Of a stretch of DNA of 64,000 bases, positions 21,448 through 33,228 are shown piece after piece. The stretch's first letter is position 1. Each line of letters opens with the position of its first letter. A model generated the notes under the pieces. The model saw nothing but the letters and a program-made list of their open reading frames with translations. It did not search any database and had not been told where the DNA came from. A program made the position numbers and the translations under genes. The DNA comes from Corbicula japonica (Eukaryota > Mollusca > Bivalvia > Venerida > Cyrenidae): positions 868,001-932,000 of the forward strand of contig JAZAYU010000012.1 of NCBI GenBank assembly GCA_038501625.1. The letters are read 5' to 3'.

Positions 21448-24400
21448 TCATCTCTTCTCCTTCTTTTCTTTCACTGACTGTTTCTTTGTGTCCGGAACAG
21501 GCAACTCGAATCCAGAACCTGTAAAGATAAAACATGTACGTCAGTTAGAACCTGTCAACATATAATATGAAGGTCAGTAAGCAAACACTGAACATCTGAT
21601 ATTACACATTTACCAAGGAAATTGAAGGTAATTTACATAGTAAGATTAGTTACTAAATATAGATATTAGATGCTGAAAGAAATGGACACCTTAATTTTTA
21701 AATCAGATGAGCTGTTAACATGGTTAAACAAGAAGATGCTGCAATGCAACAGCACCAGGCTTTCTTTGGAAATCTTAATAGGGATCTCTATTGTTGAACA
21801 GTTTCAGAACAAAAATTGGATTTAAACAAAAAATATGACCAAAATTCTAAGTGTTAAGGGGCTCAACTATGGCAAAATATCGTCAAGAGTTATAAAACTT
21901 GCCTGATAACTGCTACTGTGATGTCAGACATTTACATTAAGTATCAAAGCTCTACCTTGAATGGTTACAAAGAGATAGTGAACTTAAACAAGGAACTTAA
22001 CTAAATGTTTACACACAACCACCTGCCTAACGAACAATATACCCCAGGTTTGAAAACCTGGTTAAAAATGTTTGAAGGACAACCAGTCAAAAGCATGATT
22101 ATACACTCTAACTGTGCTTAGGCATTCACTGAAGAGAGTTTGTACCTTCGTACCAAGCAAATGCAGACATTCAGGAAAACAAACAAACCTTTCTGATCTA
22201 AATTTTTCAGATCTGTTGCTTCATGCTTCAATCTTAACTTCAACACATAGTGCATCAACTCCTGCCTGAAATGTTCAAACACATTCCATCAACTCATGCC
22301 TTAAATGTTCAAACACAGCATATCAACTCCTGCCTAAAATGTTCAAACACATTGCATCAACTCCTGTCTGAAATGTTTAATCATATTGCATCAACTCCTG
22401 CCTGAAATGTTTAAACACATTGCATCAACTCCTGCCTGAAATGTTTAAACACATAGCATCAACTCCTGCCTGAAATGTTCAAAGTTTCAAACACATTTCA
22501 TCAACTCCTGCCTGAAATGTTTAAACTCATTGCATCAACTCCTGCCTGAAAAGTTCAAACACAGTGCATCAACTCCTACCTAAAATGTTCAAACAAATTG
22601 CATCAACTCATGCCTTAAATGTTCAAACACAGCATATCAACTCCTGCCTAAAATGTTCAAACACACTGCATCAACTCCTGTCTGAAATGTTTAAACATAC
22701 TGCATCAACTCCTGCCTGAAATGTTCAAACACATTGCATCAACTCCTGGCTGAAATGTTCTAACACAGTGCATCAACTTCTGCCTGAAATGTTCAAACAC
22801 ACTGCATAAACTCCTGCCTGACATGTTCAAACACATTGCATCAACTCCTGCCTGAAAGGTTTAAACTCATTGCATCAACTCCTGTCTGAAAAGTTCAAAC
22901 ACAGTGCATCAACTCCTACCTAAAATGTTCAAACATATTGCATCACTCCTGCCTGAAATGTTCAAACACATAGCATCAACTCCTGCCTGAAATGTTTAAA
23001 CACAGTGCATCAACTCCTACCTAAAATGTTCAAACATATTGCATCAACTCCTGCCTGAAATGTTCAAACTCATAGCATCAACTCCTGGCTGAAATGTTCA
23101 AACACATAGCATCAACTCCTGCCTGAAATGTTCAAACACATTGCATCAACTCCTGCCTGAAATGTTCAAACACACAGCATCAACTCCTGCCTGAAATGTT
23201 CAAACACACTGCATCAACTCCTACCTAAAATGTTCAAACATATTGCATCAACTCCTGTCTGAAATGTTCAAACACACAGCATCAACTCCTGCCTGAAATG
23301 TTCAAACACATTGCATCAACTCCTGCCTGAAATGGTTAAACACATAGCATCAACTCCTGCCTGAAATGTTCAAACACAGTGCATCAACTCCTGCCTGAAA
23401 TGTCCAACACATTGCATCAGCTCCTGCATGAAATGTTAACATAGTGCATCAACTCATGCTTTAAATGTTCAAACACAGTATATCAACTTCTGCCTGAAAT
23501 GTTCAACATTTGCATCAACTCATGCCTTAAATGTTCAAACACAGTATATCAACTTCTGATGGATTTCCATATTTTCAACAACAACCAAAACCATTTTCCT
23601 AAATCGCCTAAATCTGATGAGAAAACAACAGGAAAGTGTGGAGAGGTCAGAGTGAGATGCAGATGCAGATAGGCAGTGATGAACAAATTTGGTCTTGAAT
23701 ATCAGCACCTAGGACTTTTGAATGCCACAAGAGGAATACATACAGTGTATTATATTGTGGTTGTGGTAAAAAATAAATCAAATGCATAATTATTATTGTT
23801 TAATAATATTTAACATAGCTCGGTAATCTAAAATTTTCTTAAGATATATTTATTGAAATTCTGATAAGTGTAATACTGTTAGGTGTTTTTGTAGGAACAC
23901 AAACATTATATTGCTCAGTGTTGTAAGGGACATGGCTGGTATGTATTTAATAATGCTGCAGTGACCATGTCCACCTGCCCACTTACCTATGTTGCTGATT
24001 TGTTATTCCTATTTTCTCCAACTTGAATTCTGTTAATCGAATCAAAGTTCTCCCTAAATTAAAAGATAAAACAAGTTCATGTTCACATACCATCATTACG
24101 TGCAAAGCAGTTGTAACTATATATGAATAAAGAAGCCAGTTACAACTTTTTCGCAGCAACTCGTGGCAAAACGTGCATGATCATTAACATCACATTTCCA
24201 GGGAATGGCTTAGAGGGAGACTTGGGAGAAATAGTCTCCTAAATGCCCCAAACTTCTCCCTCTGATTTAGCCAAGGGAGAAGTGTTTCCCTATATATTTC
24301 ATACAGACAGCTAAAACCAAAGGTAACTTCTCCCAATATTTGGAAAAACTTCTCCCTGATCTGACAGCCCAAGCCAATCCCTGATTTCAAAACATTGGGC

Positions 24401-27400
24401 ACTGTCCAATAAATAATAAGTGGCTTTTATTGTAGCCATACCTAAACACTTTTTACCATTAGGAACTATGGTTCATTAGATGAATAAGACTTTATTGTAG
24501 AAGAGGAAGTGTAAATATAAATCTGTAACTTAAAGGCTTTAGACAAAACTAGACTGTGTCCTCAGGACACTGATGCCCCCACTGCTGCAAGTACATTTGT
24601 AACAAAATTGTGTACTAGGTATTAACAATATGTGGTGAATGAGGAGTAAGAGCCACAAAATTTAATGACTAACATAAACAAAGGGCCATAACTTTGGTGA
24701 AAATGGTTGCAAGGCAATGTCCTTTACAGCAATTAAGACATCATGTCTAATCATCTGTGTAAGTTTGGAAGAAATCAGCCAAATAAAAAATGTGGAGTTG
24801 ATGCCACAAAATTTTGTAAGTTAAATTAACAAAGGGCCATAACTCTGGTAAATATGGCCGCAGGAAAAAATCCTTTCTTTATGATCATCTGCACATCCAC
24901 CTTGATCATGTGAGCAAGTTTGAAAGAAATCCATCCAATAGTAAACGAGGAGTTGATGCCACAAGATTAAATCACTGAAATTAACAAAGGGCCATAACTC
25001 TGGTAAAATGGCCGTAAGAAAAACCCTTTCTTTACAATCATCTACACAACCTGCTTGATCATCTGTGCAAATTTGAAAGAAATCCTTTAGATAGTTAATG
25101 AGGAGTTGATGCTACAAGATTTAATTACTGAAATTAACAAAGGGTCATAACTCTGGTAAAAAAAGTCGAAGGAAAAAATCCTTTCTTTACGATCATCTAC
25201 ACATTCTGCTTAATCATCTGTGCAAGTTTGAGAGAAATCCGCTTTATAGTTTAGGAGGAGTTGACGCCACAAGATTTAATTACTGAAATTTACAAAGGGC
25301 CATAACTCTAGTAAAAATGGTCGCAGGAAAAAATCCTTTCTTTACGATCATCTACACATCCTGCTTGATCATCTGTGCAAGTTTGAAAGAAATCCGCCTT
25401 ATAGTTTAGGAGGAGTTGACGCCACAAGATTTAATAACTGAAATTAACAAAGGGCCATAACTCTGGTAAAAATGGTCGCAGGAAAAAATCCTTTCTTTAC
25501 GATCATCTACACATCCTGCTTGATCATCTGTGCAAGTTTGAAAGAAATCCGCCTTATAGTTTAGGAGGAGTTGACGCCACAAGATTTAATAACTGAAATT
25601 AACAAAGGGCCATAACTCTGGTAAAAATGGTCGCAGGAAAAAATCCTTTCTTTACGATCATCTACACATCCTGCCTGATCATCTGTGCAAGTTTGAAAGA
25701 AATCTGCCTTATAGTTTAGGAGGAGTTGACGCCACAAGATTTAATAACTGAAATTAACAAAGGGCCATAACTCTGGTAAAAATGGTCGCAGGAAAAAATC
25801 CTTTCTTTACGATCATCTACACATCCTGCTTGATCATCTGTGCAAGTTTGAAAGAAATCCGCCTTATAGTTTAGGAGGAGTTGATGCCACAAGATTTGGG
25901 GACGTACGGACGTACAGACGTACGGACGGACGGACGAGTGCAACTCTATATGCCTCCCACTTTGTGGGGGCATAAAAAACTGACCTACAGTTTTGTTTTC
26001 ACAAGAGCAAATTACCATTACACTAAAATTAATTTGTTTAAACAACATGCAAATAGGATTTGTACCTGTACAGTTAACCATGCTCTTTAACCCTTTATCT
26101 ATATGGGTTTTATCACACGTGTAACCAGTTTACTGTTTAGATCCACATCAGAAAGCACATCCGTGCTGTCTGATTTGAATCTACACTGGTCACTTCTTGG
26201 TCTGAAATAACCTACCGTAATTGTTTGAATATAAGCCGCACTTTTTCCCCAGAATTTGGAGGTAAAAAGTTGGGGGTGCGGCTAATACACAGGTTTGGCT
26301 GCTTATACAATTTGTTAAGCCATTTTCATCTGTTCTATCATGTTTGGGGGCGGTGCAGCTTATACATGAGTGCAGCTTATATTCGAACAATGACGGTAGT
26401 TTTAATCTAACAGCCAACAGAGTAGATCCTGATCAGACAGAACAGATGTGCTGGCTGATCTGGATCTACTCTGTATGCCATGTGATAAAGGTTGTAACCA
26501 ATTGATTAAGGGTTAACTAAAATACATCACTTATTGAATGACAGTCAGTTAATGTTTTAAGATGATGTCTACAAATGAAAGAGTTAGGTAAAAACTGAAG
26601 TTTTGAATCATTAATATTCACAGCTATAAAATATCACACACAGTGTAAGAATGGCTTTTTTGTGTGGGCATGAATTCAAACATTTCATGTTTCTTGTTAA
26701 TTTTTTGCCAAGTTTCTGCACTTTGCTGAGGCCTTTGACGCATTTTCCTCAATGCAACTATGTGAAATATGAGTTTCAGAACTTTGCTGAGGCCTTTGAT
26801 TCATGCACTAGCCTAAATGCAATTATGTGAAAACTAAACCTATATGCAAAATAGGGATCACACATTTGAACTCTGGGTTAGTGTTACCTGTAACCTCCTG
26901 TTGTAAGAAGAGCTCGCCATACAGTTCGTGGCAGTGGCCACCATGTTTCTTCAACCACTTATTGACGTCAGCACTCGTCCAGAAGTATAGGGGCTTTGTT
27001 TTACTTCTTGTCACTTTCTTCCCAGAGTTGTTAACGCTGCTTTGCTCTTTCAACTTGGGCTGAAAATATAACCTGTAGAGTTAAAAACAAATCTCATATA
27101 ACTTCTAAGCTGTATCCTAATTCCATAAACATCTCAGCTGTGTTAACCCTTTACACTTCATAAAACAGTTTATTTAAGGAATGATTCTTATTTTGGTGCG
27201 GTTCATGCAGATTGGACGTGCACGCGAGAGCTGGCAAATCCATAAAGCGCGCTAGCCCTTTATAGTAAATTTGCCAGCTCTTGCGTGCACGTCCAATCTG
27301 CATGAACCGCACCAAAATAAGAATCATTACTTATATTTACATTCCTATTGATTTCTTCCTTTAAATAAACTTAAGTCGAACGCTTTCAAATATTAGTATT

Positions 27401-28011
27401 AAGTGAAAAGGGGGAGTAATATGTGGGAGTTTTCAATAGTAACAGCCATGACGTTACTGACGTCATTACGGGTCATGCGGTTCATGCAAAATGAACCGAA
27501 TTTTTTTAAACGAAGAAATCAATAGGAATGTAAATATTTATCTTTATATACACCTTTGTTGCATGTGTGCCTTCTGATCTGGATCTAAGCTGTTTGCTTT
27601 TAGATTCATTAGGTTATTTCTGACCGACTTTTTACCATTGCAGATCCAGATCATATGACACTGATGTGTTGAGTGATCTGGATCTACAATAGTGGCACAT
27701 GTGTTAAGATCTGTATACATGTGAATGAAGTATTTGTTATTTGAAGCTGTGTACAGGCTTCATAACAGTTTATGGGTTCTGCATAGTGACCAGTGTAGAC
27801 CCTTAATTATTAGTGTAGACTCCAACTGACCAGTGCAGATCCAGATCCAGATCATTAGCAAACTCTGCAATTACAGTCACATAAAGGGTTACAAATAAAA
27901 AGAGGAAATAAAGCAAATTCTCTATACCCTTATTGCAGGTGACACATCAGGCTGAAGTTTATCATCATTTCTTCCTCTTTCTTCACATTCCATTTCAGTC
28001 CCTGCAACCAT
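21448..28011 (-). CDS. SAMD12: SAMD12-like single SAM-domain protein, complete, 5 coding exons
   Basis: Minus-strand exons in transcript order: 28011-27928 (ATG), 27059-26888, 24053-23987, 22265-22189 and 21518-21448 (TGA). Splice sites and phases (0, 1, 2, 1) all agree, giving 156 residues. Residues 1-50 are polar with a basic stretch. The SAM domain runs from about 51 to 122 and starts LYFWTSADVNKWLKKH. The middle helices read GRTLIRLTEFKLEKIGI and helix 5 reads ELMHYVLKLRLK. The tail is Lys/Glu-rich and ends KEKKEKR. SAM domains mediate protein-protein oligomerisation; SAMD12 is a small cytosolic adaptor linked by family knowledge to receptor-tyrosine-kinase signalling. An in-frame TGA lies upstream of the ATG, and an AG just before it suggests an untranslated first exon further upstream. 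Exon 4 joins directly onto a minisatellite made from its own splice acceptor. Confidence 0.87.
22189..22265 (-). CDS. SAMD12: SAMD12-like coding exon 4 (SAM helix 5), last unit of the decoy-acceptor array
   Basis: 77 bp, entered in phase 2 (AG+G gives Arg) and left in phase 1 at AAAG/GTTTGT. It codes QELMHYVLKLRLKHEATDLK and six further residues, that is, the final SAM helix and what follows. Its acceptor CATTTCAG/GCAGGAG, and about its first 27 bases, are the template of the 34-bp repeat stacked upstream at 22,266-23,560. No other start satisfies the phase left by exon 3. Confidence 0.85.
22251..23560 (-). repeat. 34-bp minisatellite, about 39 units, made of SAMD12 exon-4 splice acceptor plus exon start
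   Basis: I counted about 39 units with an almost constant 34-bp period. On the coding strand a unit reads acceptor CATTTCAG, then GCAGGAGTTGATGC, then roughly TGTGTTTGAA. The true exon reads GCAGGAGTTGATGC then ACTATGTGTTGAA, so the rest of the unit also matches the exon with small indels. Nearly every unit keeps the AG; variants include CATTTAAG and CATTTTAG. The unit at 22,251-22,284 contains the real exon start. Unit-to-unit differences are few and mixed, with some blocks of two or three units repeated as higher-order patterns. Confidence 0.9.
24560..25980. repeat. 155-bp tandem array with ACGG-rich and GCCCCCACT/GTGGGGGC ends
   Basis: The repeating unit holds AACAAAGGGCCATAACTCTG, TCCTTTCTTTACGATCATCT and AGGAGGAGTTGACGCCACAA. 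Copies begin at 25,296, 25,451, 25,606 and 25,761, exactly 155 bp apart and almost identical; upstream copies back to about 24,650 are more diverged. The left edge has ATGCCCCCACTG and the right edge, after an ACGGACGGACGG tract, CACTTTGTGGGGGCAT. It lies in intron 2 of the SAMD12-like gene. Confidence 0.85.
26087..26516. mobile_element. TTAA double-hairpin MITE with nested TA MITE (26,213-26,398)
   Basis: The outer copy runs from TTAACCCTTTATC to TAAGGGTTAA. The inner TA-flanked element sits in the spacer after AGAAATAACC, so it is the younger insertion. Confidence 0.8.
27181..27330. mobile_element. Foldback palindrome, ~60-bp arms
   Basis: ATGATTCTTATTTTGGTGCG and on through GGACGTGCACGCGAGAGCTGG is mirrored almost perfectly at 27,275-27,329. 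It lies in intron 1 of the SAMD12-like gene. Confidence 0.8.
27338..27535. mobile_element. Inverted-repeat element next to the foldback
   Basis: TTACATTCCTATTGATTTCT at 27,338 is repeated inverted at about 27,512-27,533. The interior holds GCGGTTCATGCAAAATGAACC, related to the neighbouring foldback. Confidence 0.6.
27540..27720. mobile_element. Partial TTAA double-hairpin MITE
   Basis: CTGATCTGGATCTAAGCTG, TTCATTAGGTTATTTCTGACC and GTGATCTGGATCTACA arms; the tips are missing. Confidence 0.55.
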
Positions 28012-28369
28012 TAAACTATCTCTTAGAATGCATCAATGACAGTGACAGATAAAAAAGAGAAGAGACCACAATGCAATAAAACCAGGTTTATTTTTAAAAA
28101 ATGATGTTTATTTAATGCACAAATTTGGCTTAATAATTGTTTTAATAGTCTCTCAGTTTTAGTATGCATCTTTGTCCAGTCAAATTGTGGCAACTTGATT
28201 AAAATCATCTCGTGAAAACTACAATGCTCTCAGGCTCCAACGACAAAACACTAAAACATGCTTTTATCAGTAACCTTCCGAACAAATAAGATAAACTGTT
28301 GAAAAAAAATGCAAAAGTACATGATTATCACTGTAGATATATCAAAGCATTCCTAATTATGTTATAAAG

Positions 28370-28578
28370 TCAAGTTACCCATGCTCGGCCACTTTTGTTT
28401 ACATCTGTTGTAAGTTGTATATCAAATTCATCCAGGCTCTTGCATTTATGACGTAATTTCGTAAATACATGGTGATTTCATAACAACATTATGATTGAAT
28501 ATTTAAGGTCAGTAGGTAAATAAAATAGTTGTAGAGAATAAGTTATGAAACTGGCCGAGCATAGGTAACCTGACTATT
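28370..28578. mobile_element. ~208-bp inverted-repeat element upstream of the SAMD12-like start
   Basis: GTCAAGTTACCCATGCTCGGCC at the left and GGCCGAGCATAGGTAACCTGAC at the right (core GGTTACC-ATGCTCGGCC). Confidence 0.6.
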
Positions 28579-29029
28579 GTATATTGTACAGATACTACCG
28601 ATGTATTTACAGTGTTACAAATCATGGAAAGTGTTGACACATCACATAAGACTTATTTTCGAAAGATAGGTGAGTGTTTTATCGGGTCTTTTATTAGTTT
28701 CCAAAGTAATTTGACATTAGTTGTTATGACATTTTAGACAAAGACCTATATTATACATAGATACGCGTCTTCGCTTTATCTCGCATGTGCACGCGGCCTG
28801 CGTTATCACGGCGAGTCACGTGATCGCTAACCGCGTCATAGTAATCAATATGGCTGTCAATTCATACATCAGAAACTTTCATTTTATTGATCATGAAAAC
28901 TTGATGTAATTAATAAAATATTTTAAATAAAAGTAAACGTTTTTAATGCTTATTATATCTTCTTTTCGCTTTGTGGCAACATTATAATTATATTCTTATT
29001 GCTCGTATTCCTGTAAATATCGTTTATCG

Positions 29030-29180
29030 AACAACATATCGTTTATCGAACAACGTCCCCGGAAGACGTCCCCGGAAGTGGAAACATAATTTTCTGGCAT
29101 GCGCACTTCGTCAAAGGGCAAGTAATTTTCAAGGGAAACAACCTAAAAAGTAACGCTTGGTCACGTGACGAGATTCTCGT
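29030..29180. promoter_or_regulatory. Promoter-like motif cluster (ETS, NRF1-like, E-box)
   Basis: GC- and CpG-richer than its surroundings. It has two CCCCGGAAG ETS-type cores, the second CCGGAAGTGG; GCATGCGCAC, close to an NRF1 site; and the palindromic E-box TCACGTGAC. GTTTATCGAACAAC and GTCCCCGGAAG are each doubled. It lies about 1 kb upstream of the SAMD12-like ATG and could be that gene's promoter, or that of an unseen plus-strand transcript. Confidence 0.35.
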
Positions 29181-29787
29181 CGAATCCACGAGAAAAAACG
29201 AGATTTCTTATATCAGTAATAGAGAGATGCGAATCTATTTATATATATAGGTCTCTGATTTTAGATCATTTTGCAATCCTTAGCGCTCAATCTTTCTGAA
29301 TTGACTGTTCCTAAAAATAGTTTTCACGGAAAATCACTATAGCTTATATACATTTTTGCGGGCATTAGTCTGATCTAACATTATTGTCATATGTGAACTT
29401 CAGCAATTAAGTGAGATCGAAAAATTTCACACACAAAGCGTTTATTGATGTTGATGACAAACTCTGGTAATTTGATATTTTAATGCAAGAATTGAAAGGA
29501 AAATGAACTTTACTTACTGTATATGTTAACTATACTGGCAATTTGCCTGGAAACTTAAACATCGGAGTTTGATAACTGGTTCATCACTAGGTAAGCAATC
29601 AAATATTAATCATTATTAGATAACCTAATCCATTTGACAGACGCTTTCATTATAGATTTTTTGTAAAATACGGTAGCCGTCCCACTCCGGAACTTACAGC
29701 CTCTCGGTAGCAGATAATATAATCAGACAACAATAAACGTATTGGTGTTGACTTGAATGTAACAGATGTAATTACTATAAATGTTCA

Positions 29788-29898
29788 TTCTACCCTGCCA
29801 CTATTGTACTGTGGAATTCTTTGCCAGCAAATGTTGCACAGGCACCCACCCTGGACCAGTTTAGGCAGGGGGTAACTAAACTGTGCCATAACTTCTAA
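29788..29898 (+). pseudogene. C-terminal fragment of a LINE (CR1/jockey-like) reverse transcriptase
   Basis: The open frame reads LWNSLPANVAQAPTLDQFRQ followed by GVTKLCHNF and stop. W-N-x-LP-x-x-V-x-x-APTLDxFK is the conserved end of many CR1/jockey-type ORF2 proteins. A 3' UTR-like tail follows to about 30,110. Only the tip of a 5'-truncated copy is present. Confidence 0.7.
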
Positions 29899-31812
29899 GC
29901 GACTATGCTGTTTTTACTCTTTTAACTGTAAATCTAGTCTTTTAACTAACACTATCAGCTTTAATTCAGAACTCTCACAAATACATTATGTATTACTTTT
30001 TTTTCTCCTGTACATTTCTTCTTTTAATATTTCTTGTACAGACGCGCACCTGCATAAAATGCTAAACAATAGTGTCATGCAGTATTTATAGATAGATTTT
30101 GGACTGGATCCTGTTATTTGATAAGTGATTTTTTTCTATATGTTAAGCATATAAGGAGATCCCTAAAATGTTAATTTAAACAGCATGACTTGGTCGAATG
30201 CAAGCAGGGTATTAAGGCTGGATAGACCCTGATGCAAGATTTCTAGACAGGGGGTTCGTTTTGTGCCGTCTTAGGGTAATTTATACTCATGGTGGCAAAT
30301 ATTATTTGTGTTTTTGTTAATCGTTTATTGTTTTTTTTTAAGACAAAGAAATCAATTTGGAGTTATGAGAAGACTGCATAAACCAAGTATAGACGACTTA
30401 TTCAAATCTAATGATCGAATTCAAAAGCCTTTCACCTAATTCTAAACTGACTTTGAGACAAACGCTGTTTAAAATCTTGCATTTCTGAAAAAAGAACCGG
30501 TCAAGAGACACGTAAAATTACATGATTGATAAACCTTATTTGGCATTTAGTTTAAAATTTTAGAATTTTATCATCCCAGCAAGGCTCTGCGAAACATTTG
30601 CTTGAATACTATTTAAAAATAATATAAAACTTTCATTCTCAAACAGTCCATTTCGACTTCATTTTACGGCTTGCAAATACTCTACAAGGTATTGTTTATA
30701 TGCCAGATCAACAATACATGGTCTCTGCACAACAGAAACCTTTGATATACATGTATATAATAATTATTGTTTCAAAAGAAATTTCACATGAAGACCAATG
30801 GGCGGGGCTTCCCGGGGATCAAGAGGTATGCGCTTTTTACCTGTAGCTTTAATTCTTCATGTCATCACATAATCCTTAAAATGTGTCAATATTTCCACTT
30901 AACAGGTGAGCTTGTGTGACAAACAGGGGTTTGACACCCGATTTCGTCTCCTTATTCGTCTGAAAAGGGGTGTTAAACTTTCTATTATAGTCACTTATTA
31001 GTCACAAATAATTTCCCGATTGTGCCTTTCTCTGTCGTTTCCTGGCATTTTACAGTTTTTGTAGAACTACTGAAAAATACATGAAATGACGTTAACAATA
31101 AATAATGTTCTTCTATAAATTCAAAAATCTTTTCTTGGTCAAAATTTAGATTAAAACAAGCACTGAACGCAAAATATCATATTTTGAATTCTTCCTTTTC
31201 ATTTCGAACACGCATTAAATTATGCGGTTCTTTAAATTAACAACTCGATTTTTTTTCTAAAAAGAAGAACATAAGTACTCGTATGTCGGCTTTGTTTTTT
31301 TTTTTCAAAGGGATCGTGAAAGTTAATAGCCGACTGTGATTATTTCTTCGTTTTAAGTTATATTATTTAAGCTCACATCAGTCTAATTTTCGATATAAAA
31401 ATCACGCATTTTATGCAGACTAGAACCTAGTGTACAGTCTCAAAAATGCTGCTGTCCTCAGGTTTTTTTTAATAAATCAAGTAAAAATCGTGTATGACAA
31501 ATATATTTTTAATTGAAAAATCTGTGAACAAATATATTAAACTAGCTAGAATACAAACGCACTTAAAAACAAAAGTTAATGACAGTGATGAAACATAAAA
31601 GGCACTCAAATATTCAGCATTTGCTAGCTGCGTGGTTACAGTAACTGGTATTTTACTCATCCAAAATGTATATCAGATGATCGGTAAACCGGTTAACCGG
31701 TTTGAAGATTTTAGTTAACCGGTTAGTAAAATGAACAGATATCCCTACTAACAATGGGTGATGAATGTAATTGAGCGAATGAAGAGAAATAAAAAGCGAG
31801 TTATCAATTGAT

Positions 31813-31839
31813 GCTGTTGCTGCTGCTGCTGCTGCTGCT
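31813..31839 (+). repeat. CTG microsatellite (~9 units)
   Basis: CTGTTG then an unbroken CTG run; not in a recognised coding frame. Confidence 0.9.
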
Positions 31840-33228
31840 ACAGCATTGCCACATAGATCTGTTTGGCTACATTATGATGCGATACTTAAAAAATCATTAC
31901 GAAATGTTTAAAAGATGGTGATAGTTTGAATGATAATTTTCGTTGAGATGTTGTTGTTTTTTTCATTGAGTTGCCATGATGCGCGTATTACTCTTCACCA
32001 ATTGAACCCAAGACCAATGAGCGAGGCCAAGTGGAAGTAGAGATGGACTCAGTGTGGATGGGGATGTCAATGGAGGGTTACTTAATACAAGTTATGGAAG
32101 TGGCTTCTAAGCAACAGAGGACCGGACCGGCAATCTGGTTCGGGATTCAAGTAAAATAGGCTTATTGGTATTTAAATAGATTCATAGTCGGCAGCTCTGT
32201 AAACAACTATCAACTTTGAAGACAGAACCCATGTACTCGGACATGTAGAAGCGTTTGCAGAACACCATAGAAAGAGACTGTCGGACCGTAGGGCTCGACG
32301 GACGGTAAAGGTTTAAACATTGCATATTGCTGTCGTTTTTTTTAAACAAAATATAGAATATTACTCCGGTATCTCAACTTTCAAATTCGGTCAAAGGGCG
32401 GATGAATTGGGGTGCCCGAATTTCAATCTACGAATTTTAATGTCTATAGCCAATTTCGCCTCGGGTTTACACTGTTTCTTTAATCGCTTTAATGCCTCTG
32501 TGTCGGTATATTTAGCATGTCGAGCGCAGATTAGCTCCAGTGAACAAACTGAATAGGCTTTTCACATGACGTAGCTGAATAACTTGTTTGACACAGAACA
32601 TGAAGTAGACGAGTTATTGAATATTTATAGCGAATATCGTCCTGAACAGGAATACAGGAATACCAGTGTTTTTTTCGCAATGGATGTTTGATGTTACCTG
32701 TTAATTAGTTTAAATTAAGGTAAGATACGAATGTTTTTAGTAATTTATTTAACCAATAACGCTTTTTATGACCTGGTTTCTTAAAGATTAGTTAGTTTAC
32801 TACATGGTAACGGTAACAGGTGTCGAGGCAATCAAGTCACGCTGGAAGCATACGTGACGTGAAACTGTTCCATTTCTTATTATTGTGACAATTTACGGTG
32901 TTCGTTGCATAATACTATAAGATTAGGGGAAAATCTTAAGCAACGAATCCTTCTTAACACAAGAATTAAAGGATTCAAGAATCTATAACATAAATATTTT
33001 ATACCGGTATTGCATTTCTAATTGAAGATTGTCAACATTCTTCGCTCCAACAGTTTTCTCAAATACATTCAGTTTGTGGAAGGCGTGGTTAAGATTTTTC
33101 ACTTCATTAATCGATCTAAATATCTGATGAAAGGAACAACATTCCGAAGGATAGAAAAATGAATTGTAGACTTGTTCAAGGTGTGGTAGAACATTTTGAA
33201 TAAATGTGAGTGAAACGTGTGCTTCAAT

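Noticed and set aside
22251..23560. Regular 34-bp direct repeats resembling a CRISPR array
   Set aside because: There are no unique spacers, the units are contiguous, and the context is an intron of an animal gene; it is a minisatellite.
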